A DNA stretch of 64,000 nt. Source: Fimenecus sp051881455 (GTDB taxonomy: Bacteria > Bacillota > Clostridia > Oscillospirales > Acutalibacteraceae). Positions 26,344 through 33,982 of the stretch are shown here, piece by piece. The translations under genes were made by a program, and so were the position numbers. Every line of letters begins with the position of its first letter. The first letter of the stretch is position 1. The notes below the pieces were generated by a model. The model was not told the DNA's origin. It searched no databases and was given only the letters and a program-made list of their open reading frames with translations. The stretch covers positions 1-64,000 of the forward strand of contig JBJEPX010000006.1 in NCBI GenBank assembly GCA_051881455.1. The letters run 5' to 3'.

Positions 26344-27096
26344 ATGTCAGTAGTATCTATGAAACAGTTACTCGAGGCAGGTGTTCATTTCGGACACCAG
26401 ACAAGAAGATGGAATCCCAAAATGGCAGAGTACATCTTCACAGAGAGAAATGGTATTTATATCATCGATCTTCAGAAAACAGTAAAAAAACTTGAAGAGG
26501 CTTACAAAATCGTAAGAGACGTTGCTGAAAACGGCGACGAAATCCTTTTTGTCGGCACAAAGAAGCAGGCTCAGAGTTCTGTTAAAGAAGAAGCAATCCG
26601 TTGCGGTATGCCTTATGTAAACGCACGCTGGCTCGGCGGTATGCTTACAAATTTCACAACCATTAAACAAAGAATCAAAAGACTTGCTCAGCTCAAAGCT
26701 ATGCAGGAGGACGGCACTTTTGAGATGCTTCCCAAAAAAGAAGTTGCAAAGTACGAGCTTGAGATTGAGAAGCTTGAAAAATACATCGGCGGTATCACCG
26801 AAATGAAAAGACAGCCTGCCGCAATGTTCGTTGTGGATCCCCGCAAGGAGAAGATTGCCGTAGCTGAGGCAAAGAAACTCGGTATTCCCGTAATTGCTAT
26901 TGTTGACACAAACTGTGACCCCGATGAAGTTGACTATGTAATCCCCGGTAATGATGACGCTATCCGTGCTGTTAAGCTTATTGCAGGCGCTATGGCTGAC
27001 GCTGTTATCGAAGGAAGACAGGGCGAGCAGACAGTTGCCGCTGAGGCTGAGGAAGCTGCTGATGAAGCAGTTGAAGCTGAGGAAGCTGCTGAGTAA
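26344..27096 (+). CDS. rpsB: 30S ribosomal protein S2
   Basis: S2 is a late-assembling small-subunit protein that stabilises the body-platform junction and binds S1-like factors in some species. The 250-residue protein carries MKQLLEAGVHFGHQTRRWNPKM at the N-terminus and the family motifs GTKKQAQSSVKEEA, GGMLTNFTTI and VDPRKEKIAVAEAKKLGIPVI. The last 25 residues are an Ala/Glu repeat typical of clostridial S2 tails. AGGAGG precedes the ATG. It is followed by tsf in the usual order, with a hairpin between the two genes. Confidence 0.97.
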   Translation: MSVVSMKQLLEAGVHFGHQTRRWNPKMAEYIFTERNGIYIIDLQKTVKKLEEAYKIVRDVAENGDEILFVGTKKQAQSSVKEEAIRCGMPYVNARWLGGMLTNFTTIKQRIKRLAQLKAMQEDGTFEMLPKKEVAKYELEIEKLEKYIGGITEMKRQPAAMFVVDPRKEKIAVAEAKKLGIPVIAIVDTNCDPDEVDYVIPGNDDAIRAVKLIAGAMADAVIEGRQGEQTVAAEAEEAADEAVEAEEAAE

Positions 27097-27107
27097 TTAT
27101 TGCGTTA

Positions 27108-27143
27108 AAGCCCGTGGCGATTAAAGTTGCGGGCTTATTTTTT
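27108..27143 (+). terminator. Hairpin between rpsB and tsf (attenuator or partial terminator)
   Basis: AAGCCCG (27108-27114) pairs with CGGGCTT (27130-27136), followed by ATTTTTT. Because tsf directly follows without an obvious promoter, this probably reduces read-through and sets S2:EF-Ts ratio. Confidence 0.75.
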
Positions 27144-27169
27144 AATAACAGATATTGGAGGAAAAGAAA

Positions 27170-28267
27170 ATGGCATTTACAGCTAAAGATGTACAGGCGC
27201 TCCGTGAAAAGACCGGCGTTGGTATGATGGACTGCAAGAAGGCTCTTGTTGAGTCTGACGGCGATATGGATAAGGCTATTGATATTTTGAGAGAAAAGGG
27301 TCTTGCTTCTGCCGCTAAGAAGGCAAGCAGAGTTGCCGCAGAAGGTGTTGTTGCCGCATATAGTGACGGTAAAGCAGGCGCTCTCGTTGAGATTAACTGT
27401 GAAACAGACTTTGTTGCGAAAGGTGAGCCTTTCGTTAATCTTGCAAATAAGGTTGCAAAAACAGTTGTTGAAGCAAAGCCCGCTGACCTTGAAGCTCTTT
27501 TGAGCACAAAAGCATCAGGCTCCGATAAGACCGTTGACGAAGAGGTTCAGGAAGTATTCCTTGCTCTCCGCGAAAATATGAAAGTTCGCAGATTTGCTCT
27601 TTGCGAAGGTCATGTTGCAACATATATCCATGCAGGCGGAACCGTTGGTGTTATGGTTAGCTTTGATGCTGATGACGCTGCTGCCGCAAAGCCCGAATTT
27701 GAGGCTATGGGTAAAAATATAGCAATGCAGATTGCTGCTATGAATCCTGAATATTTGTCGCAAGATGCAATTTCTGCTGACGAACTTGCTAAGATGAAAT
27801 CAATCACAATCGACAGTGCATTGAATAAACCCGATTCACTTCCCGTTCCGATTCTTAACAGCCTTATTGACGAGGCGAAAGCAGGTAAATGGAGTGCTGA
27901 AGATACTGCTGTTTATGATGGCCTCGACCAGAAACAGAGAAAGAATTTTGTAAACTTCATTTCAAAAGAAGCTTATGCTACACTTGCTGAAATTGCAATT
28001 TCTCATAAAGCTGAAATTTCTGAAAACAAGATCTTTGTCGGACTTGTTCAGGGTCGTGTTTCTAAACAGATTAAAGAAATTTGTCTTATGGAACAAGCGT
28101 TCGTTCGTTCAGACCTTTTTGACGGTACTGTTGACGGTTATGTAAAATCAGTTGCAAAAGAATTCGGTGCCGAAATTAAAGTTTCAAGTTTTGTCCGTTT
28201 TGAAAAGGGCGAAGGCATTGAAAAGAAAGAAGATAACTTTGCTGCTGAAATTGCAAGCATGATTTAA
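27170..28267 (+). CDS. tsf: Elongation factor Ts with an extra internal segment
   Basis: EF-Ts recharges EF-Tu with GTP. The N-terminal UBA-like domain (VQALREKTGVGMMDCKKAL) and the exchange motif (VEINCETDFVAKGE) are intact. The C-terminal signature reads EICLMEQAFV followed by VRFEKGEGIEKKEDNFAAE. At 365 residues it is about 70 longer than the Bacillus protein (293). The extra segment is about residues 220-285, between the SALNKP turn and KIFVGLVQGRVSK, where ordinary EF-Ts has only a few residues. I chose ATG 27170 behind GGAGG; an in-frame TTG at 27155 overlaps that site. The segment keeps the frame and resembles folded protein, so this is an insertion and not a frameshift. Confidence 0.95.
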   Translation: MAFTAKDVQALREKTGVGMMDCKKALVESDGDMDKAIDILREKGLASAAKKASRVAAEGVVAAYSDGKAGALVEINCETDFVAKGEPFVNLANKVAKTVVEAKPADLEALLSTKASGSDKTVDEEVQEVFLALRENMKVRRFALCEGHVATYIHAGGTVGVMVSFDADDAAAAKPEFEAMGKNIAMQIAAMNPEYLSQDAISADELAKMKSITIDSALNKPDSLPVPILNSLIDEAKAGKWSAEDTAVYDGLDQKQRKNFVNFISKEAYATLAEIAISHKAEISENKIFVGLVQGRVSKQIKEICLMEQAFVRSDLFDGTVDGYVKSVAKEFGAEIKVSSFVRFEKGEGIEKKEDNFAAEIASMI

Positions 28268-28284
28268 TTTGGTTATAAGTCCTA

Positions 28285-28323
28285 TAAAGCGTACAGATTT
28301 TTCTGTGCGCTTTATTTTTTTCT
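28285..28323 (+). terminator. Terminator after tsf
   Basis: TAAAGCGTACAG (28285-28296) pairs with CTGTGCGCTTTA (28303-28314), with one G-U wobble, and is followed by a run of eight T. Confidence 0.9.
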
Positions 28324-28350
28324 TGTAAATTATTTAACTATAATGTAAAA

Positions 28351-28379
28351 TGATATTGTTATGTATTTGCCCATATAAT
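28351..28379 (+). promoter_or_regulatory. Sigma-E-like sporulation promoter of cwlD
   Basis: TGATATT (28351-28357) and CATATAAT (28372-28379) have a 14-base spacer. They match the mother-cell sigma-E consensus (KMATATT, 14-15 bases, CATACANT) at 6 of 7 and 7 of 8 positions. The downstream product is a cortex amidase, which fits sigma-E control. Confidence 0.55.
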
Positions 28380-28394
28380 TATTGAGGTGATTTT

Positions 28395-29114
28395 ATGAAA
28401 AAATCAATTTCAATATTGCTTGCGGCATTTATAATATCTTTTTCAATAGTAGCTTTTCAACAAGTAAGGCTTACCTCTGCGGATAATTACAAAGTCGAAA
28501 ATTCGCCGGTGATTATCATAGACGCAGGTCACGGCGGAGAAGACGGCGGAGCAGTTGGTATTGACGGCACTGCGGAAAAAGACTTGAATTTATCAATTTC
28601 ATTGAAGCTTAATGAAATTTTATCTGCAATGGGCTATCAAACAAGAATGGTACGCACAACAGACACTTCAATTCACAATTCAGACGCAAATACTGTGCGA
28701 GAGCGCAAGGTAAGTGATATACATAACCGTGCCGCAATAATGAATGAATATGAAAACTGCATTTATGTAAGTATTCATCAAAACAAATACAGCGGTTCAA
28801 GCATTTGGGGTGCTCAAACCTTTTATTCGCCCAATAATGAAGAAAGCAAAGAGCTTGCACAGCTTATTCAAGCGTCAATCGCCAATAATATTCAGCCTGA
28901 TAACAAACGAGTTATAAAGCAGTCGGGAACAAATATCTATGTACTTTATAACGCCACCAAGCCTGCCGTAATGGTAGAGTGCGGGTTTGTTTCAAACGCT
29001 AATGAGCTTGAACAGCTTAAAAATGAAGAATATCAAAATGAAATGGCGTTTGCCATATCAAACGGAATTATAAATTACTTATTCTCGGAGGGAATCAATG
29101 GCACAGAAGTCTAA
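28395..29114 (+). CDS. cwlD: N-acetylmuramoyl-L-alanine amidase, CwlD-like
   Basis: CwlD strips peptides from muramic acid in the spore cortex so that muramic delta-lactam can form, which is needed for germination. The 239-residue protein has an N-terminal hydrophobic signal or anchor (about residues 4-22) and the Amidase_3 zinc domain. Ligands are in VIIIDAGHGGEDGG (His), the catalytic core has EKDLNLSISLKL (Glu), SIHQN (His) follows, and the second catalytic Glu is in VMVECGFVSN. A sigma-E-like promoter lies directly upstream. Its end overlaps radA by 17 bases. Assignment as CwlD rather than a vegetative amidase rests on small size and the promoter. Confidence 0.82.
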   Translation: MKKSISILLAAFIISFSIVAFQQVRLTSADNYKVENSPVIIIDAGHGGEDGGAVGIDGTAEKDLNLSISLKLNEILSAMGYQTRMVRTTDTSIHNSDANTVRERKVSDIHNRAAIMNEYENCIYVSIHQNKYSGSSIWGAQTFYSPNNEESKELAQLIQASIANNIQPDNKRVIKQSGTNIYVLYNATKPAVMVECGFVSNANELEQLKNEEYQNEMAFAISNGIINYLFSEGINGTEV

Positions 29115-30474
29115 ATCAGTATATATTTGCAGTGAATGCGGTTACGAGGCACCAAGATGGCTCGGTCAATGTCCGTCCTGCAATGAATGGAACACTCTTA
29201 ATGAGGAAATTAAAACCGTAGTGAAAGAAAGTCCTGCCAAAAAAAGTTTTTTGGACAGTAATCGTGCGCGGGCGTTACCCTTATCTGAAATAAGTTCTGA
29301 TACAAATCACAGATACGATACAGGGCTTTCGGAGCTCAACAGAGTGCTCGGTGGCGGACTTGTAAAGGGCTCAATTGTACTTTTAAGCGGTGACCCGGGA
29401 ATAGGAAAATCCACAATTCTGCTGCAAATCTGTGAATATTTAGGTAACGGCTTAAAAATTCTGTATGTTTCAGGTGAAGAATCCGCACATCAAATTAAGA
29501 TGCGTGCTTCAAGGCTTAATGTATCAACGGACAAGCTTTCTATCCTTTGCGAAACGGATGCACAGTATATCAGCGAGTATATTTTTGCCGAAAAACCCGA
29601 TATTGTAATTATTGACTCTATACAGACTATGGAAATAGGGGAGTTAACCTCATCTCCCGGCAGTGTGACACAGGTAAGAGAATGTACGAATCTCTTTACA
29701 AGAACCGCCAAAGCCTCTGATATTCCCATTTTTCTTGTAGGTCATGTAAACAAGGACGGAAATATTGCAGGTCCAAAGGTTTTGGAACATATTGTTGACT
29801 GCGTGCTCTATTTTGAGGGTGACAGAAACACCTCATACCGCATTTTAAGAGCCGTCAAAAATAGATATGGCTCAACAAATGAAATCGGCGTTTTTGAAAT
29901 GTTGGATACAGGACTTACACAGGTGGAAAACCCCTCTATGATGCTTATTTCAGGTAAACCGAGAAATGTATCGGGAACATGCGTGGCGTGTCTTATGGAA
30001 GGCTCACGCCCAATTTTGGCGGAAATTCAAAGTCTTGTCACTCCCAGTGGCTTCGGTAACCCAAGAAGAATGGCAACGGGAATTGATTATAACCGTATGG
30101 CAATGCTTATTGCCGTACTTGAAAAACGGTGCGGATACTTTTTGGGAAATATGGACTGCTATGCAAATGTAATCGGCGGATTAAGAATTGATGAAACTGC
30201 CGCAGATTTATCCATAGCCCTTGCTATTGTGTCAAGTCTTAAAGATGCGGTTGTGCCCGAAAAAACGATTGCGTTCGGTGAAATCGGCTTAGCAGGGGAG
30301 ATACGCTCCGTTACTTGCTGTGAGCAAAGAGTGAGAGAAGCCGCAAAACTGGGATTTGAGAAGTGTATTATTCCCTATCATAACTACTCAAAACTCCCCA
30401 AAGCATTGCTTAACGAAATTGAGGTTGTACCTGCAAAAAATATCAGAAGTGCATTTGAGGCGATTATGAGTTGA
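29098..30474 (+). CDS. radA: DNA repair protein RadA
   Basis: RadA is a RecA-related helicase that helps process recombination intermediates. The 458-residue protein has, in order, a zinc finger (CSECG, CPSC with WLGQC between), Walker A GDPGIGKST near residue 99, the RadA-specific KNRYGSTNE motif in place of the common KNRFG, and a C-terminal Lon-like domain with GGLRIDETAADLSIALAI. Length is normal. The ATG lies inside the end of cwlD behind GGAG, and its stop overlaps the TTG of the next gene, so the three genes are coupled. Confidence 0.96.
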   Translation: MAQKSKSVYICSECGYEAPRWLGQCPSCNEWNTLNEEIKTVVKESPAKKSFLDSNRARALPLSEISSDTNHRYDTGLSELNRVLGGGLVKGSIVLLSGDPGIGKSTILLQICEYLGNGLKILYVSGEESAHQIKMRASRLNVSTDKLSILCETDAQYISEYIFAEKPDIVIIDSIQTMEIGELTSSPGSVTQVRECTNLFTRTAKASDIPIFLVGHVNKDGNIAGPKVLEHIVDCVLYFEGDRNTSYRILRAVKNRYGSTNEIGVFEMLDTGLTQVENPSMMLISGKPRNVSGTCVACLMEGSRPILAEIQSLVTPSGFGNPRRMATGIDYNRMAMLIAVLEKRCGYFLGNMDCYANVIGGLRIDETAADLSIALAIVSSLKDAVVPEKTIAFGEIGLAGEIRSVTCCEQRVREAAKLGFEKCIIPYHNYSKLPKALLNEIEVVPAKNIRSAFEAIMS

Positions 30475-31232
30475 ACGGAAGATTTATAGCAGAGCCTAAT
30501 CTGCCTGAAAGTGATGTTTTAACGGTAATATCCGCATATTGCGACAAAAGCCTTGAAAAAGCTTTATCCGATTTATCAATAAAAACCATTGCCACTGCAC
30601 AAAACCCGTTTTTAGACGATTCTGTGGCGGTTCACGGCGATATTTTGTGTTACCATTTTGGCAACAATGAATTTTTGATAGACCAAAACCAACCCAAAAT
30701 TATTAACGAATTAACTAGTTTAAACTGCACCGTTAAAACCGTAAATGGCATTTCTTCGCCTTATCCCAAGGATTGCTACCTTAACTGTGCCAATATAGGG
30801 GATTTTATTATTTGCAATGAGAGCATCACAGATAAAGCCATTATTGCAAATGCAGTTGAATCGGGAAAAACGGTAATAAATGTTAAACAGGGTTACGCAA
30901 AATGCTCTGTCTGCGTTGCAGACAGAAATACAATTATTACCGATGATTCTTCCATATATAAGATGGTATCTTCATACCCCGAAATCAAAGCTCTTTTCGT
31001 TGCAAAGGGGAGTGTAAGGCTTAAAAACTGCAATTACGGCTTTATCGGGGGGTGCACAGGACTTATCGGCAATAAAAGACTGTTTTTTAACGGCGATTTG
31101 TCAACACATTCGGATTATATAAAAATTATATCTTTTTTAGAGGAAAACAATATAGAATATTTTGATATTAAAAATAAACCTTTAACCGATATCGGCAGTA
31201 TTTTGCCCATAATTGAAAAGGACGGTGTATAA
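30471..31232 (+). CDS. Uncharacterised protein, possibly the DUF6873 pentein-like (GME) family
   Basis: The 253-residue cytoplasmic-looking protein has no signal peptide or membrane helix. It reads as repeated beta-strand/turn units (for example GDFIICNESITDKAI and GSVRLKNCNYGFIGGC), which fits a pentein/GME-fold, and it resembles a clostridial family I recall as DUF6873. That family link is from memory and not proven here. It has several cysteines, including CSVCVAD and GGCTG. The start is TTG 30471, overlapping the radA stop, with TGAGG ten bases upstream. It forms a run with the next three genes. I know no substrate. Confidence 0.6.
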   Translation: MNGRFIAEPNLPESDVLTVISAYCDKSLEKALSDLSIKTIATAQNPFLDDSVAVHGDILCYHFGNNEFLIDQNQPKIINELTSLNCTVKTVNGISSPYPKDCYLNCANIGDFIICNESITDKAIIANAVESGKTVINVKQGYAKCSVCVADRNTIITDDSSIYKMVSSYPEIKALFVAKGSVRLKNCNYGFIGGCTGLIGNKRLFFNGDLSTHSDYIKIISFLEENNIEYFDIKNKPLTDIGSILPIIEKDGV

Positions 31233-31233
31233 A

Positions 31234-31437
31234 ATGAAAAAAGGATATTTTATAACATACCTCGGCGCCGCATTTACTTTGTTTTTATCAATATTCATTG
31301 CGGAACGAAAAGCTAAAAAGTACGGACAGCCGATTAAAGCGAAGAAGAAAATCTCTGTTGAAGCAATTATTCCCACCGCCGAGAAGGCATTTGATTTTAT
31401 AATGAAAAAGATAAATGAACAAAAGGCAGAGGGATAA
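31234..31437 (+). CDS. Small single-pass membrane protein, hypothetical
   Basis: The 67-residue protein has one N-terminal hydrophobic helix (YFITYLGAAFTLFLSIFIA, about residues 4-22), then a strongly basic stretch and a helical tail. It resembles no family that I can name. ATG 31234 follows GGACGGTG; it starts one base after the previous stop and ends one base before the next ATG. Tight spacing makes it more likely to be real, and it may anchor or regulate a neighbour. It is too short for a functional call. Confidence 0.6.
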   Translation: MKKGYFITYLGAAFTLFLSIFIAERKAKKYGQPIKAKKKISVEAIIPTAEKAFDFIMKKINEQKAEG

Positions 31438-31438
31438 T

Positions 31439-32257
31439 ATGACATATTTTGTTCCAACTGATTTTGTAATAACCCATATAAATCCAATTACCAAAAAACC
31501 ATATGATGATTCTTGGATTATATGTTGCTTAACTGATTCGGAAAACTATCAAATGATGTGCGGCAGTGAAAATAGTACTGTCTATGTATTGAAAATAAGC
31601 AAGAAATACCCTTATTGGAAATTCTCAATATGTGATTTTGTCAACTTCTATGAATTTCACAACAAAAACATCATTGTTTCAATGGATGCGATAGATTGGA
31701 GTAATGCGCAAAAAGCATATAAAGGGCACTGTTTCAACGATAACTTTTTAAGGAATCATGAGTCCAAAATTCTTGTACACAGTACTACTATTGATAATTG
31801 GAGTAAAATCAAAAAATGCGGTTGTCTAAAAAGCTGGAATAAGCTTAAATCAGAGAATACGCTTATTGATGATCCTATCGGGCAAAAATTAGGTGATCCC
31901 AAAGAATTCAGTGATTATATTATGTTTTCAAACGGCTCTGTTGCAGGAGAAATTGTGGTTTTATCAAAACAAAATAGTAGCATAATTATGGACGAAAATA
32001 TGAACTATAATCCCGGAGCAAGGCTTTATTTTGATATGAATAGAATTGCAAAAGACGGATTATTGATTCGCGACGGTGAGCATTTAAAGGTTAAGGATTC
32101 TCTGCCTTTAGATCCTTATTTGATTTGGTATGCAACCTATGAAACAATCGGTCTTTCACAAAATATATCGACCCCGAAACAGTTTGCTGTTGAGTGTAAT
32201 ACAGCGTTCAACCGACTTTTCAAATATGACATTCAGCCTGCAATAAACGGTGAATAA
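31439..32257 (+). CDS. Uncharacterised protein with a possible ADP-ribosyltransferase-like segment
   Basis: I do not recognise a named family. The 272-residue protein has no signal peptide or membrane helix. Its central part reads ILVHSTTIDNWSKIKKCG, which resembles the H-T/S-x-x-x-x-x-x-I-x-x-x-G opening of ART-fold and KptA-like enzymes. Then come DPKEFSDYIMFSNG, VAGEIVVLSKQ and PGARLYFDMNRI. A single opening motif is weak evidence, and I see no clear catalytic glutamate signature. The start ATG follows CAGAGGG by a suitable spacing. It sits two bases ahead of a methyltransferase. Base composition looks more AT-rich than radA upstream, suggesting an accessory origin. Confidence 0.6.
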   Translation: MTYFVPTDFVITHINPITKKPYDDSWIICCLTDSENYQMMCGSENSTVYVLKISKKYPYWKFSICDFVNFYEFHNKNIIVSMDAIDWSNAQKAYKGHCFNDNFLRNHESKILVHSTTIDNWSKIKKCGCLKSWNKLKSENTLIDDPIGQKLGDPKEFSDYIMFSNGSVAGEIVVLSKQNSSIIMDENMNYNPGARLYFDMNRIAKDGLLIRDGEHLKVKDSLPLDPYLIWYATYETIGLSQNISTPKQFAVECNTAFNRLFKYDIQPAINGE

Positions 32258-32259
32258 AA

Positions 32260-33009
32260 ATGAATGAAAAAATCCTCGAACAAAACAAATCATGCTGGAA
32301 TGCAATAGCTGATGACTGGTTTGGTTCAACAGCCTTGCCTACATACGGCATTTATCTTCCTACAGAGAGCGACTTACATTTATTAGGTGAGTTAAAAGGA
32401 AAGAAGATACTTGATATAGGTTGCGGGAGTGGTCACTTTTTATTGTACTGCGCCAATAACGGAGCTTCGGACTTATGGGGTGTTGATTTATCGTCAACCC
32501 AGCTTAAAATTGCTTCAAAATTATTGCGTGAAAACAGCCTAAATGCTACTCTTATAAATTCGCCTATGGAGCAATCCGACGGCATCCCGACTGACTATTT
32601 TGATATTGTTTATTCCATATATGCCATTGGTTGGACTTTGGATTTACAAAGAACTTTTCAAAATATAAATTCATATCTTAAAAAAGACGGAAAATTCGTG
32701 TTCAGTTGGGACCATCCGTTCATGCATTGTGTTGATATTGAGGGAGATAAACTGATTTTTTCAGGCGATTACAATACGGAAGATTTGTTTTCCTTTGAAA
32801 AAGGCGGATACCCGGTAACACTCATTAACAGGAAAATGTCAACATATATAAACGCTCTTGCCGATTCGGGCTTTTGCGTTGAAAAAGTTATAGAAACCAC
32901 TGATTACAACGCAGTAAGAAAAGAAGGAGCTTTTCATTCGGAATACTATTCACCGATAAAAGCAAGTCATTTTCCTCTTTCGTTCATTATCAAGGCAAGA
33001 AAACTTTGA
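32260..33009 (+). CDS. Class I SAM-dependent methyltransferase, substrate unknown
   Basis: The 249-residue protein has a clear Rossmann SAM-binding core: ILDIGCGSGHFLLYCA (motif I, near residues 49-64), GVDLSSTQLKIA (motif II acidic residue), and FDIVYSIYAIGWTL (motif IV position). FVFSWDHPFMHCVDIEGD follows, a region common in Methyltransf_11 proteins that act on small molecules. It begins two bases after the preceding gene stop, so the two are likely translated together. It is unrelated in sequence detail to the methyltransferase in the purine operon. The terminator at 33058 closes this transcription unit. Confidence 0.82.
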   Translation: MNEKILEQNKSCWNAIADDWFGSTALPTYGIYLPTESDLHLLGELKGKKILDIGCGSGHFLLYCANNGASDLWGVDLSSTQLKIASKLLRENSLNATLINSPMEQSDGIPTDYFDIVYSIYAIGWTLDLQRTFQNINSYLKKDGKFVFSWDHPFMHCVDIEGDKLIFSGDYNTEDLFSFEKGGYPVTLINRKMSTYINALADSGFCVEKVIETTDYNAVRKEGAFHSEYYSPIKASHFPLSFIIKARKL

Positions 33010-33057
33010 TAAGTGATGTTTAGGAAACAGAAAGGAATAGCAATAACACCATATTTA

Positions 33058-33090
33058 AAACCTGCAAGTTATGAGGCTTGCAGGTTTTTT
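33058..33090 (+). terminator. Intrinsic terminator of the radA-methyltransferase unit
   Basis: AAACCTGCAAG (33058-33068) pairs with CTTGCAGGTTT (33077-33087), followed by a T-run. The arms are perfectly complementary. Confidence 0.93.
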
Positions 33091-33115
33091 GCGTATAAAA
33101 AGAGGGGGGAGTCGA

Positions 33116-33328
33116 TTAAAAATCGAAGAGTATTTTTTCGATTTTTATTGAAAGCTCTTTATAAGCTTCATACTTACATTGTGATTTGTATAAATCCAAG
33201 ATCAGATATGGGTCGGTAGTCTTATGTATTTCAAAACTGTTTTTGTACATAATTATTTGATTTTCATATTCCGCACTTGCAAATAAAATACAACAAATTA
33301 AATTGTTTATTTTTTCTTTATCGGTCAT
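33116..33328 (-). CDS. 70-residue orphan protein, function unknown
   Basis: The short protein (start ATG 33328) is preceded by an almost perfect AAAGGAGG ribosome binding site, which is the main reason to believe it. It is predicted to be helical, with a hydrophobic/aromatic centre (NNLICCILFASAEYENQI) and an acidic-basic tail ending in KIEKILFDF. I recognise no domain. It reads opposite to the surrounding genes and lies between a terminator and an AT-rich region with palindromes. A palindrome with GTGTC/GACAC arms brackets its candidate -10 box. Confidence 0.55.
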   Translation of the reverse strand: MTDKEKINNLICCILFASAEYENQIIMYKNSFEIHKTTDPYLILDLYKSQCKYEAYKELSIKIEKILFDF

Positions 33329-33357
33329 TTTTAATCCTCCTTTCTGAAAAATGGGGT

Positions 33358-33389
33358 AGTGTCGAAAACTCATTATAAATGTTGACACT
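33358..33389. repeat. Inverted repeat over the upstream region of the 70-residue gene
   Basis: AGTGTC (33358-33363) and GACACT (33384-33389) are complementary and enclose a minus-strand TATAAT (33372-33377). A near direct repeat GTCGAAAACT/GTTGAAAACT is spaced 30 bases (33361 and 33390). No good -35 box was found, so promoter assignment is weak. Confidence 0.4.
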
Positions 33390-33411
33390 GTTGAAAACTA
33401 TATAAACAATT

Positions 33412-33433
33412 ATACAAAATAAATATTTTGTAT
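33412..33433. repeat. 22-base perfect palindrome with a repeated half-site
   Basis: Arms ATACAAAATA (33412-33421) and TATTTTGTAT (33424-33433) are separated by AA. The half ATACAAAATA recurs at 33454-33463, 42 bases away, about four helical turns. This is the layout of a multi-site operator. Confidence 0.5.
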
Positions 33434-33539
33434 CAAAAAGGGGATTAAAAATTATACAAAATACGGGAAATATTGCTTTTTGACTGTGTTTTTATGAACA
33501 TGTCTGCTTTATACGTCTAAAACGCTTGGAATCGTTTTT

Positions 33540-33568
33540 TTGACATAATTAAAATAATTGATTATATT
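33540..33568 (+). promoter_or_regulatory. Orphan promoter-like site upstream of xer
   Basis: TTGACA (33540-33545) and TATATT (33563-33568) are spaced 17 bases. No gene starts within 400 bases, so it may drive a small RNA or a long xer leader, or be chance in AT-rich sequence. Confidence 0.4.
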
Positions 33569-33915
33569 TTTCAATTTAACTTACAGATTGATTAATTGTG
33601 AATTATGTATTTAATTTATTTGCATCAACTTTTTTCTGATTTATTTTCGTTTAATGTGACATTCTTTTACTTTTCATTAAAATTATCTGTTTTGTTTTCC
33701 GCTCAGTTTTTTTCAATGAACATTTCATCATTTCAAAAATTTCTATCAGATTTTAATTTTGGATAAATCGGTTTTTATATTTGAAATATGCAGAAACGAT
33801 GTATTTCAATCAATGTATTTGATATTTCTGTGTTTTTAAACAAAAGACTTTACTCTCCTTATCGATGCTGATTGTTTTTATTTACCAACGCCGAACTGTG
33901 CCGGTTATTTTCCAT

Positions 33916-33944
33916 TTGATTTAATTCAACAAATCGTGTATAAT
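33916..33944 (+). promoter_or_regulatory. Promoter of the tyrosine recombinase gene
   Basis: TTGATT (33916-33921) and TATAAT (33939-33944) are spaced 17 bases. Transcription would start near 33951. Confidence 0.6.
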
Positions 33945-33958
33945 ATTTATGTAATTTT

Positions 33959-33973
33959 GTGAAACAGTTTCAC
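33959..33973. repeat. Perfect inverted repeat at the xer transcription start
   Basis: GTGAAACAGTTTCAC is a perfect 6-3-6 inverted repeat just ahead of the GGAGG site. It could be an operator or a hairpin at the 5' end of the mRNA. Confidence 0.5.
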
Positions 33974-33982
33974 GGAGGCAGT

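Larger units (their letters stand above)
33329..33958. other. AT-rich intergenic region, 0.6 kb, without a supported gene
   Basis: I find no open frame of useful length on either strand. It holds the inverted repeat at 33358-33389, the palindrome at 33412-33433 with a repeated half at 33454-33463, a promoter-like site at 33540-33568, and the xer promoter at 33916-33944. About 350 bases follow the 33540 site without a gene, so a small RNA or long leader is possible. No tRNA or known riboswitch was recognised. Confidence 0.5.

Noticed and set aside
33540..33570. Possible dif-like recombination site for the Xer recombinase
   Set aside because: Only one arm resembled the Bacillus dif arm (about seven of eight bases) and the other did not; the same bases are better explained as a TTGACA/TATATT promoter.
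33329..33958. Prophage or insertion element beside the tyrosine recombinase
   Set aside because: No transposase, excisionase, target duplication or terminal repeats are visible, and the recombinase neighbours spoIIM as in Bacillus xerD, so it is likely the housekeeping Xer.
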